This document shows, one piece after another, positions 17,690-26,511 of a stretch of DNA of 64,000 bases. The translations under genes and the position numbers were made by a program. Where the stretch lies: contig NC_015259.1 of NCBI RefSeq assembly GCF_000192745.1, forward strand, positions 4,585,366 through 4,649,365, in the 5' to 3' direction. How positions within the stretch are numbered: position 1 is the first letter of the stretch; the number at the start of each line of letters is the position of its first letter. The DNA comes from Polymorphum gilvum SL003B-26A1 (GTDB lineage: Bacteria; Pseudomonadota; Alphaproteobacteria; Rhizobiales; Stappiaceae). The notes beneath the pieces were generated by a model. That model had not been told where the DNA came from and searched no databases. It saw only the letters and a program-made list of their open reading frames with translations.

Positions 17690-19563
17690 CGCGGCGCCCC
17701 CGTCTTCGCCGCCAGCGCCTCGTCGTACCACCAGATGGTCGGGAAGCCGTGGGTGAATTCCGGGATCTCCTGCGGATGGCCGAAGCGGTTCCAGCGCGCG
17801 GTGCGGTCGACGTCGGAATGGAACTGCGGCACCACGTAGTGGTTCCACAGCAGCACCCGGTCGAGGGCGTGGGTGGCGGCGACCAGTTCCTCGCGGGTCC
17901 TGGCGAACACGATCCGGTCGATCAGCTTGTCGACGGCCGGATTCCTGATGCCAGCATAGTTGCGCGACTGCGGCCGATCGGCGGAGTCCGAGCCCCAGTA
18001 GTCGCGCTGCTCGTTGCCCGGCGACAGCGACTGGCCCCAGACCAGGGTGGCCATCTCGAAATCGCGGCTGCGGATCCGGTTGATGTATTGCGGCAGGTCG
18101 ATCAGCCGCAGGTCGGCGCGGATGCCGATGCTCTTCAGGTTTTCCGAATAGGGCAGCAGGGAGCGCTCGGCGCTCTTGTCGGCATAGATGAATTCGATGG
18201 TCAGCTGCTGTCCGCCGGCGTCGACCATGCGCCGGCCGTCGAGCCGGTAGCCGGCCTCCTGGAGAAGCTTCACCGCCTCGCGCAGGTTGGCGCGCACGTT
18301 TTGCGGATTGCCGCCGACCGGGTTCTTGTATTCCTGCGTAAAGACCTCCGGCGGCACCTGGTTGCGGACTTCCTCCAGGATCTCCAGTTCCAGCCCCTGC
18401 GGCAGTCCGGTGGCGGCAAGATCGGTGCCGGCGAAATAGGAGCCGATGCGCTTCAGCAGGTTGGCCGAGACGATCTCGTTCGTGGTTTCGAAATCATAGG
18501 CGTAGTTGAGCGCCCGGCGCACGCGCGGATCGGCAAACTTCTCCAGCCGCAGGTTGGGCACGAAGGCCTGCATCACGCCGCTGCCCCGGTCGGGGAATTC
18601 CTCCAGCACGACGCGCCCGGCGCGGACCGCCGGGAAGTCGTAGGCCTTCGACCACTGGCTGGCGCTGCGCTCCTCGCGCCAGTCGTACTGGTCGCCCTTG
18701 AAGGCTTCCAGTTCGACAGCCTGGTCGAGGAAGGAGACATAGCGGATCTCGCCGAAATTGTTGGTGCCGACCCGGATAGGCAGGTCCTTGCCCCAATACT
18801 CGGGCACGCGCTCGTAGGCGATCTGACGGTTGGCGGCAAAGTCCTTGATCCGGTAGGGGCCCGAGCCGAGCGGCGGCTCGAGGGTGCCGCTGGCGATGTC
18901 GCGCTTCACGCCCGCGGCGTTGGTGCCTTCCCACCAGTGCTTGGGCAGGATCAGGAGCTGGCCCATGATGTGCGGCAGCTCGCGGTTGCCGGACGCGTCG
19001 AACTCGAAGCGGACGACCCCGCCGGGGCGCTCTTCCGCCTTCACGACGTTGTGATAGTAGAAGCGCTGCTGCGGATTGATCTCTACCGCCTTCTCGTAGG
19101 ACCAGAGCACGTCGGCCGTGGTGACCGGCGCGCCGTCGTGCCAGCGCGCGGCCGGGTTGAGGCGATATTCCACCCAGGAGAAGTCGTCCGGATAGCGCAT
19201 TGCTTCCGCGATGACGCCGTATTGCGCGCTGATGTCGAACTCGTCGTAAGACGACTCCATCAGGCTTTCGTAGATGAGGCCCAGCCCGGGCGCCGGGTTG
19301 CCCTTGGGCAGGAGCACGTTGAAGGTGTCGAAACCACCGGTCGCGGACAGGCGGACGAGGCCGCCCTTCGGTGCGTCCGGATCGACGTAGTCGAAATGGG
19401 GCACATCCGGACCGTATTTCGGTTCGCCGGTCAGCGCTGTGGCGTGACGCCAGGCCGGTTCGTCGGCGGCACGGGACGGACCGGCCAGCGCGCTTGTGCA
19501 GACGGCCAGGACGAGGGCGAAGGCCCACGCGGTCCGCCTGCGCGGCCTTGGACGTGCGATCAT
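17686..19563 (-). CDS. yejA: Peptide ABC transporter substrate-binding protein, Sec-type signal
   Basis: Predicted 625-residue periplasmic binding protein, first gene of the yejAABEF operon. The signal peptide has a basic region RPRPRRR and core AWAFALVLAVCTSALA, cleaved after about residue 34 (SRA); the arginines lack the following Tat consensus, so Sec export is more likely. Blocks VPHFDYVDPDAPKGG and FNVLLPKG mark the YejA family. The ATG at 19563 has GGGAGAG a few bases upstream. The 201 bases between here and the upstream diguanylate cyclase hold the promoter region, in which I see no clear operator. Confidence 0.93.
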   Translation of the reverse strand: MIARPRPRRRTAWAFALVLAVCTSALAGPSRAADEPAWRHATALTGEPKYGPDVPHFDYVDPDAPKGGLVRLSATGGFDTFNVLLPKGNPAPGLGLIYESLMESSYDEFDISAQYGVIAEAMRYPDDFSWVEYRLNPAARWHDGAPVTTADVLWSYEKAVEINPQQRFYYHNVVKAEERPGGVVRFEFDASGNRELPHIMGQLLILPKHWWEGTNAAGVKRDIASGTLEPPLGSGPYRIKDFAANRQIAYERVPEYWGKDLPIRVGTNNFGEIRYVSFLDQAVELEAFKGDQYDWREERSASQWSKAYDFPAVRAGRVVLEEFPDRGSGVMQAFVPNLRLEKFADPRVRRALNYAYDFETTNEIVSANLLKRIGSYFAGTDLAATGLPQGLELEILEEVRNQVPPEVFTQEYKNPVGGNPQNVRANLREAVKLLQEAGYRLDGRRMVDAGGQQLTIEFIYADKSAERSLLPYSENLKSIGIRADLRLIDLPQYINRIRSRDFEMATLVWGQSLSPGNEQRDYWGSDSADRPQSRNYAGIRNPAVDKLIDRIVFARTREELVAATHALDRVLLWNHYVVPQFHSDVDRTARWNRFGHPQEIPEFTHGFPTIWWYDEALAAKTGAPR

Positions 19564-19764
19564 GGTCGGCTCTCCCGGATATGGAACGCATTCGGCTTTC
19601 GGAACCGGCGGTCCCGGCGACGATCTGGACCTCAGTTTAGGAGGGATGGCCACCGCTCGTCACCGACGAATGCGAAAGATGACAGAAATTTAAGACGCTG
19701 AAGGGGATGAGGAAGACCGTTGAGGGCGCTTTGCACTCGGCTCCCGACCCGAAATCATCGTGGC

Positions 19765-21177
19765 CTAGGTAAGGGTGGCGACGGCGGGGCGGGGAAGGCC
19801 GGCCATACGCGCGCTCTTGTGCGCGTACATGCGGGTGTCGGCCAGATCGAGAAGCTCGCGAATCGAGGAGGCGTCCTGCGGGTAGGAGGCAAGACCTACG
19901 CTGGCACGCACCTCGACCCTGGCGTCGCCGATCGTCAGCGGTTCGCCGACCCGCTTCGCCAGACGGGATACAAACAGCGCGGCATCGCTTTCCTGCATGA
20001 TGCCGGGGGTGAGCACGACGAATTCGTCGCCGCCGATCCGAGCGACCGTGTCCATGCGCCGCGTCTCTGTGCGCAGGCGCCGGCCGATCTCGATCAGCAG
20101 CATGTCGCCGATCACGTGGCCATGGCGGTCGTTGATCGGCTTGAAAGCGTTGAGATCGACGAAGAAGACCTGGAAGCCGATGCCGGAACGGTCGGTGAGT
20201 CCGGCGAGTTGCTCCATGCGGTCCTCCAGCAGACGCCGGTTGGGCAGACCGGTGAGCGGATCGTGATGGGCCATCTGCCGGGCCTTGAAGATCTCGTAGA
20301 CGAGCAGGAAGGCCATGGCGGCGACCAGGACAGTCGCTCCGTAGCCGGCGCCGAGCGCCAGCCATGCCTCGGTCGACAGCCTGTGCCAGCCGCCGGGCGG
20401 ATAGGCGGCGATCTGCCACGAACTCCCGCCCGGAAGATCGATCGCAAGTTCGACCGAATCCTGCCCGAAAATTTCCTGGTCGCCCAGGATCGGTTCGCCG
20501 TGGTGATCGCCTTCGGTCGCATTGCGCAGGGCGATCCGGTAGCCGTCGACTTCGGAGCCGACACCGGCGCCGGCGAGCAGGCCTGCCTCGTCGATCACGA
20601 TCGACCCCATGCCCCAATAGCTGCGCGTCGAGCCGAAGTCTGCAGGGTCGCCCGACGTGAAGATCGGGATGCGCGCGATGACAGCCCGGCCGCCCTGAAC
20701 CAGCGCCATCGGGCCGGAAAGCACGATCGAACGGGTCTCCATTGCCCGCCGCACGCCCGGCCACTGCTCCCGGTTCTCGGCATAAGACAGGCCGATCGCC
20801 GTTTCATTGCCAACCAGGGGGAAGACGTGGCGCACGATGTTGCCGGGCGCAAGCGCGACGTTGCGGATGCTGCGATTGGCTAGGAACATCTCCGCGGCAA
20901 AACGCCGGAACTCCACTTCAGTGGGTTGCGGATGGATGGCGACGTAACTCATCAGACCCTGCGCCAACGATACGGTTTCCCCGACCGCACCGACGAGCCT
21001 TGCGCGAACCTCCGAAAGACGTGCGGCAGCTGCCGTCTGATGGCGCTCGATCGCGATGTCGCGGATCAGGTGGCCGATATAGCCTGTCAGCATCAGCCCG
21101 GTCGCGAAGATGGCAAGAGATACCGCCACGGCCGGCCACAGGCCCTTTCGGCGATTGACTTGGTTGCTGATCTGCAC
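19765..21177 (-). CDS. Membrane diguanylate cyclase with periplasmic CHASE sensor
   Basis: Predicted 470-residue inner-membrane enzyme making cyclic di-GMP from two GTP. Membrane helices at about 12-35 and 271-294 enclose a periplasmic domain resembling CHASE (ENREQWPGVRRA, then a conserved fold ending SSWQIAAYPP). The cytoplasmic GGDEF domain has DPLTGLPNRR and an intact catalytic GGDEF at 382-386. An RxxD inhibitory site, RRMD at 373-376, sits exactly five residues before it, so product inhibition is expected. I choose the GTG at 21177, preceded by GGGGAGAA; an in-frame TTG at 21222 is the alternative. There is no EAL domain. The ligand is unknown. Confidence 0.88.
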   Translation of the reverse strand: MQISNQVNRRKGLWPAVAVSLAIFATGLMLTGYIGHLIRDIAIERHQTAAAARLSEVRARLVGAVGETVSLAQGLMSYVAIHPQPTEVEFRRFAAEMFLANRSIRNVALAPGNIVRHVFPLVGNETAIGLSYAENREQWPGVRRAMETRSIVLSGPMALVQGGRAVIARIPIFTSGDPADFGSTRSYWGMGSIVIDEAGLLAGAGVGSEVDGYRIALRNATEGDHHGEPILGDQEIFGQDSVELAIDLPGGSSWQIAAYPPGGWHRLSTEAWLALGAGYGATVLVAAMAFLLVYEIFKARQMAHHDPLTGLPNRRLLEDRMEQLAGLTDRSGIGFQVFFVDLNAFKPINDRHGHVIGDMLLIEIGRRLRTETRRMDTVARIGGDEFVVLTPGIMQESDAALFVSRLAKRVGEPLTIGDARVEVRASVGLASYPQDASSIRELLDLADTRMYAHKSARMAGLPRPAVATLT

Positions 21178-21289
21178 GAATTCTCCCCGGTTGTTCCGCA
21201 CGCTGCAGCACTGCCGGCGCAACGGTTCCGGTCCCGATCACGTCAATTTTTACGGTACGGCAATTTTGTAAAGAATGGCTTGTCGCAAC

Positions 21290-21317
21290 AAAGAAAAGCC
21301 GCGCCTTTCGGCGCGGC
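21290..21317 (-). terminator. Rho-independent terminator of the cytochrome c gene
   Basis: A perfect 8-base-pair stem, GCCGCGCC (21298-21305) with GGCGCGGC (21310-21317), and a 4-base loop. On the minus strand it is followed by TTTTCTTT. It lies 50 bases after the stop of the cytochrome gene. Confidence 0.85.
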
Positions 21318-21368
21318 CTGACGACTTCCCATCAATGTCCCGCCGCCAGTCCGGCGGGCCCATGTCCC

Positions 21369-21914
21369 TTACTCCAGCGGTGCCGGGTTGTCCGACTGGG
21401 CGTTCATGTAGACGATCATGTCGCTGCGCTCGTCCGTCCTTCTCAGGCCGGCGAAGCCCATCGAGGTGCCCGGGACGTGAGCGCGCGGGTTGGTCAGGAA
21501 GGCATCGAGCTGCTCAAGCGTCCAGGCATCGTGGGTTTCGGCGAAGGCGTTCATGGCGGCAGAATAGGAGAAGCCGGAGACCGAAGCGGGCTTGCGGCCG
21601 ACGACGGCCCACAGGTTCGGACCGACCTTGTTGGCGCCGCCCTGTTCGAACGTGTGACAGGCGGCGCACTTGCGCGCAGCCCTCTCGCCGCCTTCGACGG
21701 AAGCCGCGGCAAGACGTTCGGCCAACGGAATTTCTTCGGCAACGGCTTCGCCCTCGGCCGTCGCATCCTCCGCGCTGGCGACCACGATTTCATAGCCCGG
21801 CTTGCTCGGGATAGTCGGCGTGAAGATCACGTCAGAGACGATACCGACGCCCATCGTCAGGAGAAGGACCATCAAAACCGCACCGGCGATCTTGTTCAGC
21901 TCGAAGGCATCCAT
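21369..21914 (-). CDS. Membrane-anchored class I cytochrome c (CycM-like)
   Basis: Predicted 181-residue monohaem cytochrome. An uncleaved amino-terminal helix (about residues 9-31) anchors it in the inner membrane. An acidic, alanine-rich linker (45-75) leads to the haem domain with CAACH at 83-87 and the distal methionine M152 in PGTSMGF. Such CycM-type proteins carry electrons from the bc1 complex to cytochrome c oxidase in alphaproteobacteria. It is divergent from kdsB with a 197-base AT-richer gap, and has its own terminator. Confidence 0.93.
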   Translation of the reverse strand: MDAFELNKIAGAVLMVLLLTMGVGIVSDVIFTPTIPSKPGYEIVVASAEDATAEGEAVAEEIPLAERLAAASVEGGERAARKCAACHTFEQGGANKVGPNLWAVVGRKPASVSGFSYSAAMNAFAETHDAWTLEQLDAFLTNPRAHVPGTSMGFAGLRRTDERSDMIVYMNAQSDNPAPLE

Positions 21915-22111
21915 TCTGTGAGGCTCCAGATTAACGCGTCCATGGCCCGCACCAGACAGCGCACGCCATAATCTGCTTCCGTCAAATTTGGCAGGAACCT
22001 ACAAATTTTTTGACGCCGCTGTCCATAGGTATAAAAGACGCGAGGCAACGAAAATCGTCGCCGACCGCGCCGGAAATGCTTTCGTCGGCGCCGATCGATC
22101 CGGAGAACCGC

Positions 22112-22846
22112 TTGACGTCCGCCCTCGTCATCATCCCTGCGCGCATGGCCGCGACCCGCCTGCCGGAAAAGCCCCTCGCCGACATTGCCGGCAAACCGAT
22201 GATCGTCCGCGTCCTGGAGCAGGCCCGCAACGCCGACATCGGTCCGGTCACGGTCGCCTGCGACGACGCGCGCATCGCCGAGGCGGTCCGCGATCACGGC
22301 GGCAGCGCCGTGATGACCCGTCCCGACCACGAATCCGGCTCCGACCGGATCTTCGAGGCAGCCGCCCTCATCGACCCCGACGCCAGACACGGCGTGGTGC
22401 TGAATCTCCAGGGCGACGTGCCGCTGATCGAACCTGCGGCGCTGCGCGCCGCGTTCGATCCCCTAGGCGATCCGGCGGTCGACATCGGCACCATCATGAC
22501 CGAGATCAGGACGGCCGAGGGACGCGTCGATCCGAGCTATGTCAAGGCCGTCGCCACACCGCTCGGCGGAGCGCGCCACCGCGCCCTCTATTTCACCCGG
22601 GCCACGGCCCCGTCCGGCGACGGGCCCCTCTACCAGCATATCGGCGTGTACGCCTACCGGCGCCGCGCGCTCGAGCGTTTCGTCGCGCTGCCACCCTCAC
22701 CGCTCGAACTGCGTGAAAAGCTGGAGCAACTCCGCGCACTCGAAGCCGGCATGCGCATCGACGTCAGCCTCGTCGGCAGCGCGCCGATGGATGTCAACAC
22801 GCCGCAGGACCTCGAACGGGTGCGTAAAATTTTCGAAGCCCTGTAG
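22112..22846 (+). CDS. kdsB: 3-deoxy-manno-octulosonate cytidylyltransferase
   Basis: Predicted 244-residue cytoplasmic enzyme that activates Kdo with CTP for lipopolysaccharide inner-core synthesis. It shows IPARMAATRLPEKPL near the amino end, LNLQGDVPLIEP, and YQHIGVYAYRR, all KdsB blocks. I place the start at a TTG at 22112, with GGAGAA 5 bases upstream, which gives the normal family length. An ATG at 22076 would add 12 residues without a good ribosome site. TATAAA at 22030-22035 could be the -10 element, but no well-spaced -35 accompanies it. The pheA gene follows after 52 bases. Confidence 0.92.
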   Translation: MTSALVIIPARMAATRLPEKPLADIAGKPMIVRVLEQARNADIGPVTVACDDARIAEAVRDHGGSAVMTRPDHESGSDRIFEAAALIDPDARHGVVLNLQGDVPLIEPAALRAAFDPLGDPAVDIGTIMTEIRTAEGRVDPSYVKAVATPLGGARHRALYFTRATAPSGDGPLYQHIGVYAYRRRALERFVALPPSPLELREKLEQLRALEAGMRIDVSLVGSAPMDVNTPQDLERVRKIFEAL

Positions 22847-22898
22847 ACTGCGGACGCAACCGCCTCGCTCATCCTCAACCAGGAAATCCGAAACGCTG

Positions 22899-23789
22899 AT
22901 GACTGACCGTAAAAAGATCGTGTTCCAGGGCGAAGTCGGCGCCAATTCCCATATGGCCTGCCGCAATGTCTATCCTGACTACGTCGCGGTTCCCTGCGCG
23001 ACCTTCGAGGACTGTTTCTCCGCACTGGAAAGCGGCGAAGCCGATTTCGGCATGATTCCGGTCGAGAATTCGGTGGCCGGTCGTGTCGCGGACATTCACC
23101 ACCTGCTGCCGCGATCGAGCCTGCACATTATCGGCGAGTATTTCCTGCCGATCCGCTTTCAGCTGGTCGCCCCCAAGGGCGCCACCATCGAGGGCCTGAA
23201 GACCGTGCAGAGCCACGTCATGGCTCTCGGCCAGTGCCGGAAGATCATCCGTGAGCTCGGCCTTCATCCGATCGTCGGCGCCGACACCGCCGGCTCGGCG
23301 CGCCAGATCGCCGAGCGCGGCGACCTGACTGCGGCCGCTCTCGCACCGGAAATGGCGGCCGAGGCCTATGGCCTCGACATCCTGCGCCGCGACGTCGAGG
23401 ACGCCGAGCACAACACGACGCGCTTCCTGATTCTGTCCCGCGAGGACATGCGCGCCGCGAACAGCGGCCAGCCTGTGATCACCACGTTCATCTTCCGCGT
23501 CCGCAACGTGCCGGCGGCGCTCTACAAGGCCCTTGGCGGGTTCGCGACCAACGGCGTCAACATGACCAAGCTGGAATCCTACCAGCTCGAAGGCCAATTC
23601 TTCGCCTCCATGTTCTACGCGGACATCGAGGGCCATCCCGACGACAAGTCGGTCGCGCTCGCCCTCGAGGAACTGGAATTCTTCTGCGCGGAGCTGAAGA
23701 TCCTGGGCGTCTACCGGGCCAGCCCGTTCCGCGAGAAGATCCGCGAGCCCGAAGCCAATCGCGCCCTCAGGCCCACCCCCGGGATCTGA
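22899..23789 (+). CDS. pheA: Prephenate dehydratase
   Basis: Predicted 296-residue enzyme converting prephenate to phenylpyruvate in phenylalanine synthesis. The periplasmic-binding-like catalytic domain starts KIVFQGEVGANSHMA and contains the catalytic EHNTTRFLIL block. An ACT regulatory domain occupies about 195-280 and binds phenylalanine in relatives; its usual ESRP reads ESYQ here, as seen in alphaproteobacterial enzymes. No chorismate mutase domain is present, so this is the monofunctional type. It probably shares a transcript with kdsB; the kinase gene follows 22 bases later. Confidence 0.95.
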   Translation: MTDRKKIVFQGEVGANSHMACRNVYPDYVAVPCATFEDCFSALESGEADFGMIPVENSVAGRVADIHHLLPRSSLHIIGEYFLPIRFQLVAPKGATIEGLKTVQSHVMALGQCRKIIRELGLHPIVGADTAGSARQIAERGDLTAAALAPEMAAEAYGLDILRRDVEDAEHNTTRFLILSREDMRAANSGQPVITTFIFRVRNVPAALYKALGGFATNGVNMTKLESYQLEGQFFASMFYADIEGHPDDKSVALALEELEFFCAELKILGVYRASPFREKIREPEANRALRPTPGI

Positions 23790-23811
23790 CCGCCACCTTC
23801 CGAGAGGAACC

Positions 23812-24813
23812 ATGACCGAGATTACCTTCGATGCCCTGTGCATCGGCAACGCGATCTGCGACGTCTTCGCCCATGTCGAGGAGGATTTCCTCGTCCGCGA
23901 GAACCTCGTGAAGGGCTCGATGCGCCTGATCGACACCGCCGAGGCCATCCGCCTGTATGACAAGATGGGCCAGACCGTCCGCGTCTCGGGCGGCAGCGCC
24001 GGCAACACTGCTGCCGGCATCGCCTCGCTCGGCGGCAAGCCAGCCTATTTCGGCAAGGTCGCCAGGGACGAACTGGGCGACAGCTACGCCCACGACATGA
24101 AGGGCACAGGGGTCCATTTCGGTACGCCGCGTCTCGTCGACGGCACACCGACCGCGCGCTCCATGATCCTGATCACGCCGGACGGCGAGCGGACCATGAA
24201 CACCTATCTCGGCGCCTGCGTCGAGCTCGGACCGGCCGACATCGATCCGGCCGTCGTTGCCGCTTCGGCGATCACCTACATGGAAGGCTACCTGTGGGAT
24301 CCGCCGGCGGCCAAGGACGCGTTCCTCCGGGCGGCGCGGATCGCCCACGACAACGGCCGCCAGGTCGGCCTGACCCTGTCGGATTCGTTCTGTGTCGACC
24401 GCTACCGTTCCGAGTTCCACGGCCTGCTGCGCGACGGCGTGGTCGACGTCATGTTCGCCAACGAACACGAGCTCAAGGCGCTGTTCGAGACGGCCGACCT
24501 CGACACGGCGATCCATGCGGCGCGGCAGATCTGCTCCCTCACCGCCCTGACCATGGGCGAAAAGGGCGCCATGGCGATCACCCGCGACGAGACCAGGCAC
24601 GTCGCGGCGCAGACGGTGACCGAGGTCGTCGACCTGACCGGCGCCGGCGACCTGTTCGCCTCCGGCTTCCTGTTCGGGCTGGCGCGCGATTACGATCTCG
24701 GCACGGCGGCCGAGCTCGGTTGCCTGTGCGCGGCTTCGGTGATCAGCCACGTCGGCGCCCGGCCTGAAAGAGCGCTCAAGGGCATCGCTGCCCAGGCCGG
24801 TTTCGAACTCTGA
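23812..24813 (+). CDS. PfkB-family sugar/nucleoside kinase (adenosine kinase-like)
   Basis: Predicted 333-residue ribokinase-fold kinase. It has the first PfkB signature in RVSGGSAGNTAAGIASLGG (about 57-75) and the second, DLTGAGDLFASGFL, with the catalytic base D280 and the GAGD anion hole at 277-280. In alphaproteobacteria proteins like this are usually annotated adenosine kinase, and the asparagine-rich NTAAG block fits nucleoside kinases, but fructokinase activity cannot be excluded. It is the last gene before a shared terminator with gpmA. Confidence 0.9.
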   Translation: MTEITFDALCIGNAICDVFAHVEEDFLVRENLVKGSMRLIDTAEAIRLYDKMGQTVRVSGGSAGNTAAGIASLGGKPAYFGKVARDELGDSYAHDMKGTGVHFGTPRLVDGTPTARSMILITPDGERTMNTYLGACVELGPADIDPAVVAASAITYMEGYLWDPPAAKDAFLRAARIAHDNGRQVGLTLSDSFCVDRYRSEFHGLLRDGVVDVMFANEHELKALFETADLDTAIHAARQICSLTALTMGEKGAMAITRDETRHVAAQTVTEVVDLTGAGDLFASGFLFGLARDYDLGTAAELGCLCAASVISHVGARPERALKGIAAQAGFEL

Positions 24814-24835
24814 CGGACGGCGCGAGGCAGACACG

Positions 24836-24864
24836 AAAAAGGCGCCTTGCAGGGCGCCTTTTTT
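24836..24864. terminator. Bidirectional terminator between the PfkB kinase gene and gpmA
   Basis: GGCGCC (24841-24846) pairs with GGCGCC (24853-24858), extended by flanking A and T runs (24836-24840 and 24859-24864). This gives a U tract on both strands. It serves the two convergent genes on either side. Confidence 0.9.
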
Positions 24865-24894
24865 ATGTCTTCTACCCCCCGGTGCGATGCCCGA

Positions 24895-25515
24895 TCAGTC
24901 GGCCAGGTCCTCGACGCTTACCACTTCGCCGTCCTCGTCGAGACGGTAGATGATCGGCGTGCCTGTGCCCAGCTCGCGCTTGAGGATCTGCTCCGGGGTC
25001 AGCTTTTCAAGGTCCATGATCAGGGCGCGCAGGGAATTGCCGTGCGCGGCGACGATCACCCGGTTGCCGTCCAGCACCCGCGGCAGGATCTCTGCGCGAT
25101 AATAGGGAAGCACCCGCTCGGCGGTCATCTTGAGGCTTTCGCCGCCCGGCGGCGGCACGTCGAAGGAGCGGCGCCAGATGTGGACCTGCTCTTCGCCGAA
25201 CTGCTGGCGCGCCTCGTCCTTATTCATGCCCGTGAGGTCGCCGTAGTCGCGCTCGTTGAGCGCCTGGTTGCGAATGGTCTCTAGGCCCTCCTGGCCGAGT
25301 TCGGCAAGGATCAGCTCGAGCGTATGCTGGGCGCGCGTCAGGTCGGAGGTGAAGGCGATGTCGAAACTGAGCTTCAGGTCGCGCAACTGGGCGCCGGCGG
25401 CCCTAGCCTCGGCGATGCCCAGTTCGGTCAGGTCCGGATCCTTCCAGCCCGTGAAGACGTTCTTGAGATTCCAATCGCTCTGTCCGTGGCGGACGAGCAC
25501 CAGAAGACGGTCCAT
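24895..25515 (-). CDS. gpmA: 2,3-bisphosphoglycerate-dependent phosphoglycerate mutase
   Basis: Predicted 206-residue histidine-phosphatase-fold enzyme interconverting 3- and 2-phosphoglycerate in glycolysis. The phospho-accepting histidine is H10 in LVRHGQS, with [27 protein letters not shown] and the second catalytic histidine in [11 protein letters not shown]. At 206 residues it is the short form usual in alphaproteobacteria. It lies 36 bases downstream of dapB, probably on the same transcript. Confidence 0.95.
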   Translation of the reverse strand: MDRLLVLVRHGQSDWNLKNVFTGWKDPDLTELGIAEARAAGAQLRDLKLSFDIAFTSDLTRAQHTLELILAELGQEGLETIRNQALNERDYGDLTGMNKDEARQQFGEEQVHIWRRSFDVPPPGGESLKMTAERVLPYYRAEILPRVLDGNRVIVAAHGNSLRALIMDLEKLTPEQILKRELGTGTPIIYRLDEDGEVVSVEDLAD

Positions 25516-25551
25516 GCGGCAAACTCCTCGCGTCGTGCGGCTTGCGTGTCG

Positions 25552-26364
25552 TCAGTCGGAAAGGCCGAGCACGTCGGCCATGGAATAAAGTCCCGGTTTC
25601 TTGTCGCGGGCCCACAGGGCGGCCTTGACGGCGCCGCGTGCGAAGATCTGGCGGTCCTCGGCCCGGTGAGTCAGTTCGATCCGTTCGCCCTGACCGGCCA
25701 GGATGACGGTGTGGTCGCCGACGACGGAGCCGCCACGCAGCGTGGCGAAGCCGATATCGCCCTTGTGGCGCGGACCGGTGTGGCCGTCGCGCACGCGCAC
25801 GGAGCGCTCGGCCAGCGGGATCCAGCGGCCCTGGGCTGCGGCCTCGCCGAGCAGCAGGGCGGTGCCGGACGGCGCGTCGACCTTGTGCCGGTGATGCATC
25901 TCGACGATCTCGATGTCGAAGTCCTCGTCAAGCGCTGTCGCGGCCTTGCGGACCAGTGCGGCGAGCAGGTTGATACCAAGGCTCATGTTGCCGGACTTGA
26001 CGATGCGCGCATGACGTGCGGCCGCCTTAAGCGGCGCGCTGTCGCCGTCCTGCCAGCCGGTGGTGCCGATGACATGGACGATGCGCGCCTGGGCGGCCAG
26101 TTCGGCAAAGGCGAGGCTCGCGCGCGGTGCGGTGAAGTCGAGCACGCCTTCGGCGGCGGCGAAGGCGGTCAGCGGATCGTCGGTGAGCCGGACGCCGATC
26201 GGCCCCACGCCGGCGAGTTCGCCGGCGTCGCGGCCGAGATCCAACGAGCCTTCCCGCTCGATGGCGGCGGAGACCGCAACGCCGTCCATCTCGGTGAGGG
26301 CGCGCACGAGGGCACGGCCCATCCTGCCTGCGGCTCCCACCACGACAAGGCGCATATCGCTCAT
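25552..26364 (-). CDS. dapB: 4-hydroxy-tetrahydrodipicolinate reductase
   Basis: Predicted 270-residue NAD(P)H-dependent enzyme of the diaminopimelate/lysine pathway, also needed for peptidoglycan cross-links. The nucleotide-binding motif [10 protein letters not shown] is at the start. The active-site block [14 protein letters not shown] carries the catalytic His and Lys, and GTTGWQ binds substrate. The length is normal. It opens a two-gene unit with gpmA; the 147-base gap upstream contains the pnp terminator. Confidence 0.96.
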   Translation of the reverse strand: MSDMRLVVVGAAGRMGRALVRALTEMDGVAVSAAIEREGSLDLGRDAGELAGVGPIGVRLTDDPLTAFAAAEGVLDFTAPRASLAFAELAAQARIVHVIGTTGWQDGDSAPLKAAARHARIVKSGNMSLGINLLAALVRKAATALDEDFDIEIVEMHHRHKVDAPSGTALLLGEAAAQGRWIPLAERSVRVRDGHTGPRHKGDIGFATLRGGSVVGDHTVILAGQGERIELTHRAEDRQIFARGAVKAALWARDKKPGLYSMADVLGLSD

Positions 26365-26454
26365 GGCTTTCCCCTTGCTTGCTTCGCGCGGGATATAACA
26401 GGCGGGGTGCGCCGGCGAAAGATGATCGAGGCGGGAAATGCGCCGCGGCCAAGC

Positions 26455-26483
26455 AAAAAGCCGGGGCGCTGGGCCCCGGCTTT
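26455..26483 (-). terminator. Rho-independent terminator of pnp
   Basis: A perfect 10-base-pair stem, AAAGCCGGGG (26457-26466) with CCCCGGCTTT (26474-26483), and a 7-base loop. On the minus strand the descending arm ends in a run of five T. It lies 29 bases after the pnp stop. Confidence 0.88.
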
Positions 26484-26511
26484 CGGTCGATAATCAGGAG
26501 AGACGGGGGGA

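Noticed and set aside
22010..22035. Sigma-70 promoter TTGACG/TATAAA before kdsB
   Set aside because: Both boxes look good alone but are only 14 bases apart, too close for a standard promoter; only the -10 may be used.
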